DNA of 64,000 nt from Loripinus fragilis. Taxonomy: Eukaryota > Mollusca > Bivalvia > Lucinida > Lucinidae. The stretch is from contig OZ026524.1 in the NCBI GenBank assembly GCA_964019695.1, forward strand, positions 23,891,656 to 23,955,655, read 5' to 3'. A program made the translations under genes and the position numbers. Shown one piece after another: positions 46,117 through 61,839 of this stretch. Within the stretch, counting starts at the first letter, position 1. Each line of letters begins with the position of its first letter. The notes below the pieces were generated by a model that worked only from the letters and a program-made list of their open reading frames with translations, was not told the origin of the DNA and searched no databases.

Positions 46117-48800
46117 AAAACTCACACATGGATCAGTGAGGAAAATAACTGGAATATAGACAGAAATGCTCACACAAGGAGCAGTGAGGAAAATAACTGA
46201 ATATAGACAGAAATACTCACACATAAAGTGGTGAGGAAAAGAACTGGAATATAGACAGAAATGCTCACACATGGAGCAGGGAGGAAAAGAACTGGAATAT
46301 AGACAGAAATGCTCACACAAGAAGTGGTGAGGAAAAGAACTGGAGTATAGACTGAAGTATTCACACATGGAGCAGTGAGGAAAAGAACTGTAGTATAGAC
46401 AGAAATACTCACACATGGATCAGTGAGGAAAAAAACTGGAATATAGACAGAAATAGACACATGGAGCAGGGAGGAAATACACTGGAATATAGGCAGATAT
46501 ACTCACACATGAAGTGGTGAGGAAAAAAACAGGAATATAGACAGAAATACTCACACATGGAGTCGTGAGGAAAAGACCTGGAATATAGGCAGAAATACTC
46601 ACACATGACGTGGTGAGGAAAAAAACTGGAATATAGAGAGAAATACTCACACATGGAGCAGTGAGGAAAAGAACTGGAATATAGACAGAAATTCTCACAC
46701 ATGAAGTGGCGAGGAAAATAACTGGAATATAAACACAAATACTCACACATGGAGTCGTGAGGAAAAGACCTGGAATATAGACAGAAACACTCACACATGG
46801 AGCTGTGAGGAAAATAACTGGACTATAGACAGAAATACTCACACAAAGAGCCGTAGGGAAAGAGCTGGAATATAGACAGAAATACTCACACATGGAGCAG
46901 TGATGAAAAGAACTGAATATAGACAGAAATACTCACACCTGAAGTGGTAAGGAAAAGAACTGGAATATAGACAGAAATACTCCCACATGGAGTGGTGAGG
47001 AAAATAACTGGAATATAGACAGAAATGCTCACATAAGAAGTGGTGAGGAAAAGAACTGGAATATAGACAGAAGTACTCACACAAGAAGTGGTGAGGAAAA
47101 GAACTGGAATATAGACAGAAGTACTCACACATGGAGCAGTGAGGAAAAGAACTGGAGTATAGACAGAAAAACTCACACATGGATCAGTGAGGAAAATAAC
47201 TGGAATATAGACAGAAATGCTCACACAAGGAGCAGTGAGGAAAATAACTGAATATAGACAGAAATACTCACACATAAAGTGGTGAGGAAAAGAACTGGAA
47301 TATAGACAGAAATGCTCACACATGGAGCAGGGAGGAAAAGAACTGGAATATAGACAGAAATGCTCACACAAGAAGTGGTGAGGAAAAGAACTGGAGTATA
47401 GACTGAAGTATTCACACATGGAGCAGTGAGGAAAAGAACTGTAGTATAGACAGAAATACTCACACATGGATCAGTGAGGAAAAAAACTGGAATATAGACA
47501 GAAATAGACACATGGAGCAGGGAGGAAATACACTGGAATATAGGCAGATATACTCACACATGAAGTGGTGAGGAAAAAAACAGGAATATAGACAGAAATA
47601 CTCACACATGGAGTCGTGAGGAAAAGACCTGGAATATAGGCAGAAATACTCACACATGACGTGGTGAGGAAAAAAACTGGAATATAGAGAGAAATACTCA
47701 CACATGGAGCAGTGAGGAAAAGAACTGGAATATAGACAGAAATTCTCACACATGAAGTGGCGAGGAAAATAACTGGAATATAAACACAAATACTCACACA
47801 TGGAGTCGTGAGGAAAAGACCTGGAATATAGACAGAAACACTCACACATGGAGCTGTGAGGAAAATAACTGGACTATAGACAGAAATACTCACACAAAGA
47901 GCCGTAGGGAAAGAGCTGGAATATAGACAGAAATACTCACACATGGAGCAGTGATGAAAAGAACTGAATATAGACAGAAATACTCACACCTGAAGTGGTA
48001 AGGAAAAGAACTGGAATATAGACAGAAATACTCCCACATGGAGTGGTGAGGAAAATAACTGGAATATAGACAGAAATGCTCACACAAGAAGTGGTGAGGA
48101 AAAGAACTGGAATATAGACAGAAGTACTCACACAAGAAGTGGTGAGGAAAAGAACTGGAATATAGGCAGAAGTACTCACACAAGAAGTGGTGAGGAAAAG
48201 AACTGGAATATAGACAGAAGTACTCACACATGGAGCAGTGAGGAAAAGAACTGGAGTATAGACAGAAAAACTCACACATGGATCAGTGAGGAAAATAACT
48301 GGAATATAGACAGAAATGCTCACACAAGGAGCAGTGAGGAAAATAACTGAATATAGACAGAAATACTCACACATAAAGTGGTGAGGAAAAGAACTGGAAT
48401 ATAGACAGAAATGCTCACACATGGAGCAGGGAGGAAAAGAACTGGAATATAGACAGAAATGCTCACACAAGAAGTGGTGAGGAAAAGAACTGGAGTATAG
48501 ACTGAAGTATTCACACATGGAGCAGTGAGGAAAAGAACTGTAGTATAGACAGAAATACTCACACATGGATCAGTGAGGAAAAAAACTGGAATATAGACAG
48601 AAATAGACACATGGAGCAGGGAGGAAATACACTGGAATATAGGCAGATATACTCACACATGAAGTGGTGAGGAAAAAAACAGGAATATAGACAGAAATAC
48701 TCACACATGGAGTCGTGAGGAAAAGACCTGGAATATAGGCAGAAATACTCACACATGACGTGGTGAGGAAAAAAACTGGAATATAGAGAGAAATACTCAC
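46117..48800. repeat. Higher-order repeat of ~1051 bp in the 48-bp array
   Basis: The segment starting near 46170 recurs unchanged by eye at 47221 (offset 1051) and again at 48320 (offset 1099, with one extra 48-bp unit). 1051 is 22 units minus 5 bp. Diagnostic landmarks in all three copies are AAATAACTGAATATAGAC, AAATAGACACATGGAGCAGG and TGGAGTCGTGAGG. The third copy is cut short near 48800. Confidence 0.85.
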
Positions 48801-51199
48801 ACATGGAGCAGTGATGAAAAGAACTGAATATAGACAGAAATACTCACACCTGAAGTGGTAAGGAAAAGAACTGGAATATAGACAGAAATACTCCCACATG
48901 GAGTGGTGAGGAAAATAACTGGAATATAGACAGAAATGCTCACACAAGGAGCAGTGAGGAAAATAACTGAATATAGACAGAAATACTCACACTTGAAGTG
49001 GTATGGAAAAGAAGTTGAATATAGACAGAAATACTCCCACATGGAGTGGTGAGGAAAATAACTGGAATATAGACAGAAATGCTCACACAAGGAGCAGTGA
49101 GGAAAATAACTGAATATAGACAGAAATACTCACACTTGAAGTGGTATGGAAAAGAAGTTGAATATAGACAGAAATACTCACACATGGAGTGGTGAGGAAA
49201 ATAACTGGAATATAGACAGAAATGCTCACACAAGCAGTGGTGAGGAAAAGAACTGGAGTATAGACAGAAGTACTCACACATGGAGCAGTGAGGAAAAGAA
49301 CTGGAGTATAGACAGAAATACTCACACATGGATCAGTGAGGAAAATAACTGGAATATAGACAGAAATACACACATGGAGCAGGGAGGAAATACACTGGAA
49401 TATAGGCAGATATACTCACACATGAAGTGGTGAGGAAAAAAACTGGAATATAGACAGAAATACTCACACATGGAGCAGTGACGAAATACACTGGAATATA
49501 GGCAGAAATACTCACACATGAAGTGGTGAGGAAAAAAAACTGGAATATAGACAGAAATACTCACACATGGAGCAGTGAGGAAAAGAACTGGAATATAGAC
49601 AGAAATTCTCACACATGAAGTGGCGAGGAAAATAACTGGAATATAAACATAAATACTCACACATGGAGTCGTGAGGAAAAGACCTGGAATATAGACAGAT
49701 ATACGAACACATGGAGCGGTGAGGAAAATAACTGGACTATAGACAGAAATACTCACACAAAGAGCAGTAGGGAAAGAGCTGGAATATAGACAGAAATACT
49801 CACACATGGAGCAGTGAGGAAAAGAAGTGGAATATAGACAGAAATTCTCACACAAGGAGCAGTGAGGAAAATAACTGGAATATAGACAGAAATTCTCACA
49901 CAAAGAGCAGTAGGAAAATAACTGGAATATAGACAGAAATATTCACACATGAATCAGTGAGGAAAAGAACTGGAATATAGACAGAAATTCTCACACATGA
50001 AGTGGTGAGGTAAATAACTAGAATATAGACAGAAATACTCGCACATTGAGTGGTGAGGAAAATAACTGGAAGATAGACAGGAATACTCACACATGAAGTG
50101 GTGAGGTAAAGAACTGGAATATAGACAGAAAGTCTCACACATGAAGTGGTAAGGAAAAGAACTGGAATATAGACAGAAATACCCACACATGAAGTGGTTA
50201 GGAAAAGAACCAGAATATAGACAGAAATACTCACACATGGAGCAGTGAGGAAAAGAACTGGAATATAGACAGAAATTCTCACACATGGAGTGGCGAGGAA
50301 AATAACTAGAATTTAGACAGAAATACTCACACAAGAAGTGGTGAGGAAAATAACTGGAATATAGACAGAAATACTCACACATGGAGCAGTGAGGAAACGA
50401 ACTGGAATATAGACAGAAATTCTCACACATGAAGTGGTGAGGTAAATAACTATAATATAGACAGAAATACTCGCACATGGAGTGGTGAGGAAAATAACTC
50501 GAAGATAGACAGGAATACTCACATAAGGAGCAGTGAGAATAAGATTTGGAATATATACAGAAATACTCACACATGGAGCAGTGAGGAAAGAACTTAAGTA
50601 TAGACAGAAATACTCACGCGTTGAGCAGTGAGGAAAATAACTGGAATATGGACAGAAATTCTCACACATGATGCAGTGAGGAAAAGAACTAAAATATAGA
50701 CAGAAAAACTCACACAAGGAGCAGTAGGGTTAGAACCGGAATATAGACAGAAATACTCACACATGGAGCAGTGAGAAAAGGAACTTGAATATAGACAGAA
50801 ATACTCGCATATGGAGTGGTGAGGAAAAGAACCGGAATATAGATAGAAATACTCACACATGGATCAGTGAGGAAAATAACTAGAATATAGACAGAAATAC
50901 TCACATATGGAGCGTAAAGGAAAATAACCGAAACATAGATAGAAATACTCACACATGAAGTGGTTAGGAAAAGAACCGGAATATAGACAGAAATACTCAC
51001 ATATGGAGCGTAAAGGAAATTAACCGAAACATAGATAAAAATACTCACACTTGAAGTGGTTAGGAAAAGAACTGGCATATAGACAGAAATTCTCACACAA
51101 GAAGCATGTAGGAAAAGAACTGGAATAGAGACAGAAATACTCAAATAAGAAGCAGTGAAGAAAAGAACTGGAATATAGACAGAAATACACATACATAAA

Positions 51200-54100
51200 A
51201 TGGTGAAGAAAAAATCTGGAAATTAGACAGAAATACTCACACAAGGAGCAGTGAGGAAAATAACAGGAATATAGAACGAAATACTCACACATGGAGCAGT
51301 GAGGAAAAGGACGGGAATATAGACAGAAATACTCACACAAGGAGCCGTGAGGAAAAGAACTGGAATATAGACAGAAATACTCACACATGAAGTGGTATGG
51401 AAAAGAACTGGAATTTAGACAGAAATACTCACACGTGGAGTGGTGAGGAAAAGAACTGGAATATAGACAGAAATACTCACACATGGAGTGGTAAGGAAAA
51501 TAACTGGAATATAGACAGAAATACTCACAAAAGGAGCAGTAAGGAAAATAACGGAGATATAGAAAGAAATACTCACACATGGAGCAGTGAGGAAAAGAAC
51601 AGATATAGACAGAAATACTCACACAAGGAGCCGTGAGGAAAAAAACTGAATATAGACAGAAATACTCACACCTGAAGTGGTAAGGAAAAGAACTGGAATA
51701 TATACAGAAATACTCACACATGGAGTGGTGAGGAAAATAACTGGAATATAGACAGAAATGCTCACACAGGAGCAGGGAGAAAAGAACTGAAATATAGACA
51801 GAAATGCTCACACAAGGAGCAGGGAGGAAAAGAACTGGAATATAGACAGAAATACTCACACGTGGAGCAGGGAGGAAAAGAACAGGAATATAGACAGAAA
51901 TGCTCACACATGGAGCAGGGAGGAAAATAACTGGAATATAGACAGAAATGCTCACACAAGAAGTGGTGAGGAAAAGAACTGGAGTATAGACAGAAATACC
52001 CACACATGGAGCAGTGAGGAACAGAACTGGAGTATAGACCGAAATACTCACACATGGAGCAGTGAGGAAAAAAACTAGAATATAGACAGAAATACACACA
52101 TGGAACAGGGAGGAAATACACTGGAATATAGGCAGATATACTCACACATGAAGTGGTGAGGAAAAAAACTGGAATATAGACAGAAATACTCACACATGGA
52201 GCAGTGACGAAATACACTGGAATATAGGCAGAAATACTCACACATGAAGTGGTGAGGAAAATAACTGGAAAATAAACATAAATACTCACACATGGAGTCG
52301 TGAGGAAAAGACCTGGAATATAGTCAGAAATACTCACACATGGAGCAGTAGGGAAAGAGCTTGAATATAGACAGAAATACTCACACGTGGAGCAGTGAGG
52401 AAAAGAACTGGAATATAGACAGAAATTCTCACACATGAAGTGGTGAGGTAAATAACTAGAATATAGACAAAAATACTCGCACATGGAGTGGTGAGGAAAA
52501 TAACTGGAAGATAGACAGGAATACTCACACATGAAGTGGTGAGGTAAAGAACTGGAATATAGACAGAAAGTCTCACACATGAAGTGGTAAGGAAAAGAAC
52601 TGGAATATAGACAGAAATACCCACACATGAAGTGGTTAGGAAAAGAACCAGAATATAGACAGAAATACACATGGAGCAGTGAGGAAAAGAACTGGAATAT
52701 AAACAGAAATCCTCACACATGAAGTGGCGAGGTAAATAACTAGAATTTAGACAGAAATACTCGCATATGGAGTGATGAGGAAAATAACTGGAAGATAGAT
52801 AGGAATACTCACATAAGAAGCAGTGAGGAAAAGAATTGGAATATATACAGAAATACTCACACATGGAGCAGTGAGGAAAATAACTGGATTATAGACAGAA
52901 ATTCTCACACATGAGGCAGTGAGGAAAAGAACTAAAATATAGACAGAAAAACTCACACAAGGAGCAGAAGGGTAAGAACCGGAATATAGACAGAAATACT
53001 CACACATGGAGCAGTGAGGAAAAGAACTGGAATATAGACAGAAATACTCGCATATGGAGTGGTGAGGAAAAGAACCAGAATATAGATAGAAATACTCACA
53101 CATGGATCAGTGAGAAAAATATCTAGAATATAGACAGAAAAACTCACATATGGAGCGTAAAGGAAAATAACCGAAACATAGATAGAAATACTCACACATG
53201 AAGTGGTTAGGAAAAGAATCGGAATATAGACAGAAATACTCACATATGGAGCGTAAAGGAAAATAACCGAAACATAGATAGAAATACTCACACATGAAGT
53301 GGTTAGGAAAAGAACTGGCATATAGACAGAAATTCTCACACAAGAAGCATGTAGGAAAAGAACTGGAAAAGAGACAGAAATACTCAAACAAGAAGCAGTG
53401 AAGAAAATAACTGGAATATAGACAGAAATACACACACATAAAGTGGTGAGGAAAAAATCTGGAATATAGACAGAAATACTCACACAAGGAGCAGTGAGGA
53501 AAATAACAGGAATATAGAACGAAATACTCACACATGGAGCAGTGAGGAAAAGAACGGGAATATAGACGGAAATACTCACACAAGGAGCCGTGAGGAAAAG
53601 AACTGGAATATAGACAGAAATACTCACACATGAAGTGGTAAGGAAAAGAACTGGATTTTAGACAGAAATACTCACACGTGGAGTGGTGAGGAAAAGAACT
53701 GGAATATAGACAGAAATACTCACACATGGAGTGGTAAGGAAAAGAACTGGAATATAGATAGAAATACTCACAAAAGGAGCAGTAAGGAAAATAACGGAGA
53801 TATAGAACGAAATACTCAGACATGGAGCAGTGAGGAAAAGAACGGATATAGACAGAAATACTCACACAAGGAGCCGTGAGGAAAAGAACTGAATATAGAC
53901 AGAAATACTCACACCTGAAGTGGTAAGGAAAAGAACTAAAATATAGACAGAAATACTCACACATGGAGTGGTGAGGAAAATAACTGGAATATAGACAGAA
54001 ATGCTCACACAAGGAGCAGGGAGGAAAAGAACTGGAATATAGACAGAAATGCTCACACAAGAAGTGGTGAGGAGAAGAACCAGAATATAGACAGAAATGC

Positions 54101-56560
54101 TCACACAAGGAGCAGGGAGGAAAATACCTGGAATATAGACAGAAATGCTCACACAAGAAGTGGTGAGGAAAAGAACCAGAATATAGACAGAAATACTCAC
54201 ACATGGAGCAGGGAGGAAAAGAACTTGAATATAGACAGAAATGCTCACACATGGAGCAGGGAGGAAAAGAACTGGAATATAGACAGAAATGCTCACACAT
54301 GAAGCAGGGAGGAAAATAACTGGAATATAGACAGAAATGCTCACACAAGAAGTGGTGAGGAAAAGAACTGGAATATAGACAGAAATACTCACACATGGAG
54401 CAGTGAGGAAAAAAACTAGAATATAGACAGAAATACACATATGGAGCAGGGAGGAAATACACTGGAATATAGGCAGAAATACTCACACATGAAGTGGTGA
54501 GGAAAAAAACTGGAATATAGACAGAAATACTCACACATGGAGCAGTGAGGAAAAAAACTAGAATATAGACAGAAATACACACATGGAGCAGGGAGGAAAT
54601 ACACTGGAATATAGGCAGAAATACTCAAACATGAAGTGGTGAGGAAAAAAACTGGAATATAGACAGAAATACTCACACATGGAGCAGTGAGGAAAAAAAC
54701 TGGAATATAGAGAGAAATTCTCACACATGAAGTGGCGAGGAAAATAACTGGAATATAAACATTAATACTCACACATGGAGTCGTGAGGAAAAGACCTGGA
54801 ATATAGTCAGAAATACTCACACATGGAGCGGTGAGGAAAATAACTGGACTATAGACAGAAATACTCACACAAAGAGCAGTAGGGAAAGAGCTGGAATATA
54901 GACAGAAATACTCACACATGGAGCAGTGAGGAAAAGAACTGGAATATAGACAGAAATTCTCACACAAAGAACAGGGAGGAAAATAACTGGAATATAGACA
55001 GAAATTCTCACACATAAAGTGGTGAGGTAAATAACTAGAATAAAGACAGAAATACTCGCACATGGAGTGGTGAGGAAAATAACTGGAATATAGACAGAAA
55101 TTCTCACACATAAAGTGGTGAGGTAAATAACTGGAATATAGACAGAAAGTCTCACACATGAAGCATGTAGGAAAAGAACTGGAATAGAGACAGAAATACT
55201 CAAATAAGAAGCAGTGAAGAAAAGAACTGGAATATAGACAGAAATACACACACATAAAGTGGTGAGGGAAAAATCTGGAATATAGACAAAAATACTCACA
55301 CAAGGAGCAGTGAGGAAAATAACAGGAATAAAGAACGAAATACTCACACATGAAGCAGTGAGGAAAAGAACGGGAATATAGACAGAAATACTCACACAAG
55401 GAGCCGTGAGGAAAAGAACTTGAATATAGACAGAAATACTCATACATGAAGTGGTAAGGAAAAGAACTGGAATTTAGACAGAAATACTCACACGTGGAGT
55501 GGTGAGGAAAAAATCTGGAATATAGACAGAAATACTCACACAAGGAGCAGTGAGGAAAATAACAGGAATATAGAACGAAATACTCACACATGGAGCAGTG
55601 AGGAAAAGAACGGGAATATAGACGGAAATACTCACACAAGGAGCCGTGAGGAAAAGAACTGGAATATAGACAGAAATACTCACACATGAAGTGGTAAGGA
55701 AAAGAACTGGAATTTAGACAGAAATACTCACACGTGGAGTGGTGAGGAAAAGAACTGGAATATAGACAGAAATACTCACACATGGAGTGGTAAGGAAAAG
55801 AACTGGAATATAGATAGAAATACTCACAAAAGGAGCAGTAAGGAAAATAACGGAGATATAGAACGAAATACTCAGACATGGAGCAGTGAGGAAAAGAACG
55901 GATATAGACAGAAATACTCACACAAGGAGCCGTGAGGAAAAGAACTGAATATAGACAGAAATACTCACACCTGAAGTGGTAAGGAAAAGAACTAAAATAT
56001 AGACAGAAATACTCACACATGGAGTGGTGAGGAAAATAACTGGAATATAGACAGAAATGCTCACACAAGGAGCAGGGAGGAAAAGAACTGGAATATAGAC
56101 AGAAATGCTCACACAAGAAGTGGTGAGGAGAAGAACCAGAATATAGACAGAAATGCTCACACAAGGAGCAGGGAGGAAAATACCTGGAATATAGACAGAA
56201 ATGCTCACACAAGAAGTGTTGAGGAAAAGAACCAAAATATAGACAGAAATACTCACACATGGAGCAGGGAGGAAAAGAACTGGAATATAGACAGAAATGC
56301 TCACACATGGAGCAGGGAGGAAAAGAACTGGAATATAGACAGAAATGCTCACACATGAAGCAGGGAGGAAAATAACTGGAATATAGACAGAAATGCTCAC
56401 ACAAGAAGTGGTGAGGAAAAGAACTGGAATATAGACAGAAATACTCACACATGGAGCAGTGAGGAAAAAAACTAGAATATAGACAGAAATACACACATGG
56501 AGCAGGGAGGAAATACACTGGAATATAGGCAGAAATACTCACACATGAAGTGGTGGAAAA
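51200..56560. repeat. Higher-order repeats of ~2.06 kb in the 48-bp array
   Basis: Block 53862-54440 matches 55918-56496 (offset 2056), and the surrounding sequence follows the same order of variants. A related, more diverged block begins near 51200. Shared landmarks are CACAAAAGGAGCAGTAAGG, AACGGAGATATAGAACG and CATGGAGCGTAAAGG. Confidence 0.75.
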
Positions 56561-57409
56561 AAACTGGAATATAGACAGAAATACTCACACATGGAGCAGT
56601 GAGGAAAAAAACTAGAATATAGACAGAAATACACACATGGAGCAGGGAGGAAATGCACTGGAATATAGGCAGAAATACTCACACATGAAGTGGTGAGGAA
56701 AAAAACTGGAATATAGACAGAAATACTCACACATGGAGCAGTGAGGAAAAGACCGGAATATAGACGAAATACTTACACAAGAAGTGGTGAAGAAAAGAAT
56801 TGGAATAAAGACAAAAAAACACACACAGGGAGTGGTAAGGAAAACAACTGGAATATAGACAGAAATACCAACACATGAAGTGGTGGAGAAAGGAACTGAA
56901 ATAAAGACAGAAATACTCATACATGGATCAGTGAGGAAAATAACTGGAATATAGACAGAAATTCTCACACATGGAGTGGTGAGGAAAAGAACTGGAATAT
57001 AGACAGAAATACTCACACATGAAGTGGCGAGGAAAATAACTGGAATATAGACAGAAATACTCACACAAGGAGCCGTGAGGAAAATAACTGGAATATAGAC
57101 AGAAATACTCACACAAGGAGCCGTGAGGAAAAGAACTGGAATATAGACAGAAATACTCACTCAAGGAGCAGTGAGGAAAATAGCTGGAATATAGACAGAA
57201 ATACTCACACATGGAGCACTGAGGAAAAGATCAGGAATATAGACTGAAATACTCACATATGGAGTGGTGAGGAAAATAACTGGAATATAGACAGAAATAC
57301 TCACACATGGAGTGGAGAGGATAAGAACTGGAATATAGACAGAAATACAAACACATGGAGTGGTGAGAAAAGAAACGGAATATAGACGAAATAATCACAC
57401 ATGAAGTGG

Positions 57410-57690
57410 TGAGGAAAATAACTGGAATATAGACAGAAATACTCACACATAGAGTGGTGAGGAAAAGAACTGGAATATAGTCAGAAATACTCACACATAA
57501 AGTGGTGAGGAAAATAACTGGAATATAGACAGAAATACTCACACATAGAGTGGTGAGGAAAAGAACTGGAATATAGTCAGAAATACTCACACATAAAGTG
57601 GTGAGGAAAATAACTGGAATATAGACAGAAATACTCACACATAGAGTGGTGAGGAAAAGAACTGGAATATAGTCAGAAATACTCAAACAT
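57410..57690. repeat. 96-bp dimer repeated three times
   Basis: The pair AGACAGAAATACTCACACAT-AGAGTGG plus AGTCAGAAATACTCACACAT-AAAGTGG occurs three times without change, a very recent expansion of a two-unit block. Confidence 0.85.
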
Positions 57691-60600
57691 GGAGCAGTGA
57701 GGAAAAGATCAGGAATAAAGACAGAAATTCTCACACATGGAGCATTACGAAAAAGAACTGGAATATAGACGAAATACTCACACAAGGAGCAGTGAAGAAA
57801 ATAACTGGAAGATAGACAGGAATACTCGCACATGAAGTGGTGAGGAAAATAACTGGAATATAGACAGGAATACTCACATAAGGAGTAGTGAGGAAAAGAA
57901 TTGGAATATATACAGCAATACTCACACATGGAGCAGTGAGGAAAGACCTTGAATATAGACAGAAATGCTCACACAAAAATCCGTGAGGAAAAGAACCGGA
58001 ACATAGACAGAAATACTCCAACAAGAAGCAGTGAGGAAAAGAACCGAAATATTAACAGAAATACTCACACTGGGATCAGTGAGGAAAATAACTGGAACAA
58101 AGATAGAAATACTCACAGATGAAGTGGTGAGGAAAATAACTGGAATATAGACAGAAATTCTCACACATGGAGCAGTGAGGTAAATAACTTGAATATAGAC
58201 AGAAATACTCAGACATGGAGCGATGAGGAAAATAACTGTAATATAGAGAGAAATACTCACACATAGAGTGGTGAGGAAAATAACTGGAATATAGACAGAA
58301 ATACTCACACATGAAGTGGCGAGGAAAATAACTGGAATATAGACAGAAATACTCACACAAGGAGCCGTGAGGAAAATAACTGGATATAGACAGAAATACT
58401 CACACATGGAGCAGTGAGGAAAAGAACTGGAATATAGACTGAAATACTCACACAAGGAGCAGTGAGGAAAAAAACTGGAATATAGACAGAAATACTTACA
58501 CATGGAGCAGTGAGGAAAAGATCAGGAATATACACTGAAATACTCACACATGGAGTGGTGAGGAAAATAACTGGAATTTAGACAGAAATACTCACACATG
58601 GAGTGGTGAGGAAAAGAACTGGAATATAGACAGAAATACAAACACATGGAGTGGTAAGAAAAGAAACGGAATAAAAACGAAATAATCACACATGAAGTGG
58701 TGAGGAAAAGAACTGGAATATAGACAGAAATATTCACACATAGAGTGGTGAGGAAAAGAACTGGAATATAGTCAGAAATACTCACACATGGAGCAGTGAG
58801 GAAAAGATCAGGAATAAAGACAGAAATTCTCAAACATGGAGCAGTACGAAAAAGAACTGGAATATAGACAAAATACTCACACATAAAGTGGTGAGGAAAA
58901 TAACTGGAATATAGACAGAAATACTCACACATGGAGCAGTGAGAAGAATAACTGGAATGTAGACAGAAATACTCACACGTGGAGCAGTGAGGAAAAGAAC
59001 TGGAATATAGACAGAAATACTCACACAGGGAGTGGCGAGGAAAATAACTGGAATATAGACTGAAATACTAACAAATGGATCAGTGAGGAAAATAACTGGA
59101 ATATAGACAGAGATATTCACACATGAAGCAGTGAGGAAAAGAGCTGGAATATAGACTGAAATACTCACACATGGAGTGGTGAGGAAAATAACTGGAATTT
59201 AGACAGAAATACTCACACATGGAGTGGTGAGGAAAAGAACTGGAATATAGACAGAAATACAAACACATGGAGTGGTAAGAAAAGAAACGGAATAAAAACG
59301 AAATAATCACACATGGAGTGGTGAGGATAATAACTGGAATATAGACAGAAATACTCACACATAGAGTGGTGAGGAAAAGAACTGGAATATAGACAGAAAT
59401 ACTCACACATAAAGTGGTGAGGAAAATAACTGGAATATAGACAGAAATACTCACACATAGAGTGGTGAGGAAAAGAACTGGAATATAGTCAGAAATACTC
59501 ACACATGGAACAGTGAGGAAAAGATAAGGAATAAAGACAGAAATTCTCACACATGGAGCAGTACGAAAAAGAACTGGAATATAGACAAAATACTCACACA
59601 TAAAGTGGTGAGGAAAAGAACTGGAATATAGACAGAAATACTTAGACAAGGAGCAGTGAGGAAAAAAACTGGAATATAGACAGAAATACTCACACATGGA
59701 GCAGTGAGGAAAATAACTGGAATGTAGACAGAATTACTCACACGTGGAGCAGTGAGGAAAAGACATGGAATATAGAGAAGAATACTCACACATGGAGCAG
59801 GGAGGAAAAGAACTGGAATATAGACAATAATACTCACACATGGAGTGGTGAGGAAAAGAACTAAAATATAGACAGAAATACTCGCACATGGAGTTGTAAG
59901 GAAAATAACTGGAATATAGACAGGAAAACTCACATAAGGAGCAGTGAGGAAAAGAATTTGAATATACAGTAATACTCACACATGGAGCAGTGAGGAAAGA
60001 CCTTGAATATAGACAGCAATACTCACGCGTGAAGCAGTGAGGAAAAGAACTTGAATATAGACAGAAATACCCACATATGAAGTGGCGAGGAAAATAACTG
60101 GAATATAGACAGAAATACTCACACATGGAGCAGTGAGGAAAAGAACTTGAATATAGACAGAAATACTCACACAAGGAGCCTCAAGGAAAAGAACCGGAAT
60201 ATAAACAGAAATACTCACACATGGATCAGTGAGGAAAAGAACTGGAACATAGATAGAAATACTCACACATGAAGTGGTAAGGAAAAGAACTGGAATATAG
60301 ACAGAAATACTCACACATGGAGCAGTGAGGTAAACGAACTGGAATATAGACAAAATACTCACACATGGAGTGGTGAAGAAAAGAACTGGAATATAGACAG
60401 AAATACTCACACAAGGAGCAGTAAGGAAAATAACTGGAATATAGACAGAAATACTCACACATGAAGTGGTGAGGTAAAGAACTGGAATATAGACAAGAAT
60501 ACTCACACATGGAGCAGTGAGGAAAAGAACTGGAATATAGACAGAAATACTCGCACATGAAGTGGTGAGGTAAAGAACTGGAATATAGACAAGAATACTC

Positions 60601-61839
60601 ACACATGGAGCAGTGAGGAAAAGAACTGGAATATAGACAGAAATACTCACACATGGAGTGGTGAGGAAAAGAACTGGAATATAGACAGAAATACTCACAC
60701 AAGGAGCAGTAAGGAAAAGAACTGGAATATAGACAGAAATACTCACACATGAAGTGGTGAGGTAAAGAACTGGAATATAGACAAGAATACTCACACATGG
60801 AGCAGTGAGGAAAAGAACTGGAATATAGACAGAAATACTCACACATGGAGTGGTGAGGAAAATAACTAGAATATAGACAGAAATACTCGCACATGGAGTG
60901 GTGAGGAAAATAACTGGAATATAGACAGGAATACTCACATAAGGAGCAGTCAGGAAAAGACTTGGAACATATATAGAAATACTCACACATGGAGCAGTGA
61001 GGAAAGACCTTGAATATAGACAGAAATACTCACGCGTTGAGCAGTGAGGAAAAGAACTGGAATATAGACAGAAATACTCACACAAGGAGCAGTGAAGAAA
61101 ATAACTGGAATATAGACAGGAATACTCACACATGGAGCAGTGAGGAAAAGAATTGGAATATACAGTAATCCTCACACATGGAGCAGTGAGGAAAGACCTT
61201 GAATATAGACAGAAATACTCACGCGTGGAGCATTGAGGAAAAGAACTGGAATATAGACAGAAATACCCACACATGAAGTGGCGAGAAAAATAACTGGAAT
61301 ATAGACAGAAATACTCACACATGGAGCAGTGAGGAAAAGAACTTGAACATAGACAGAAATACTCACACAAGGAGCCTCGAGGAAAAGAACTGAATTTAAA
61401 CAGAAATACTCACACATGGATCAGTGAGGAAAAGAACTGGAACATAGATAGAAATACTCACACATGAAGTGGTAAGGAAAAGAACTGGAATATAGACAGA
61501 AATACCCACCCATGAAGTGGTTAGGAAAAGAACCAGAATATAGACAGAAATACTCACACATGGAGCAGTGAGGAAAACGAACTGGAATATAGACAGAAAT
61601 CCTCACACATGAAGTGGTGAGGTAAAGAACTGGAATATAGACAAGAATACTCACACATGGAGCAGTGAGGAAAAGAACTGGAATATAGACAGAAATACTC
61701 ACACATGGAGTGGTGAGGAAAATAACTAGAATATAGACAGAAATACTCGCACATGGAGTGGTGAGGAAAATAACTGGAATATAGACAGGAATACTCACAT
61801 AAGGAGCAGTCAGGAAAAGACTTGGAACATATACAGAAA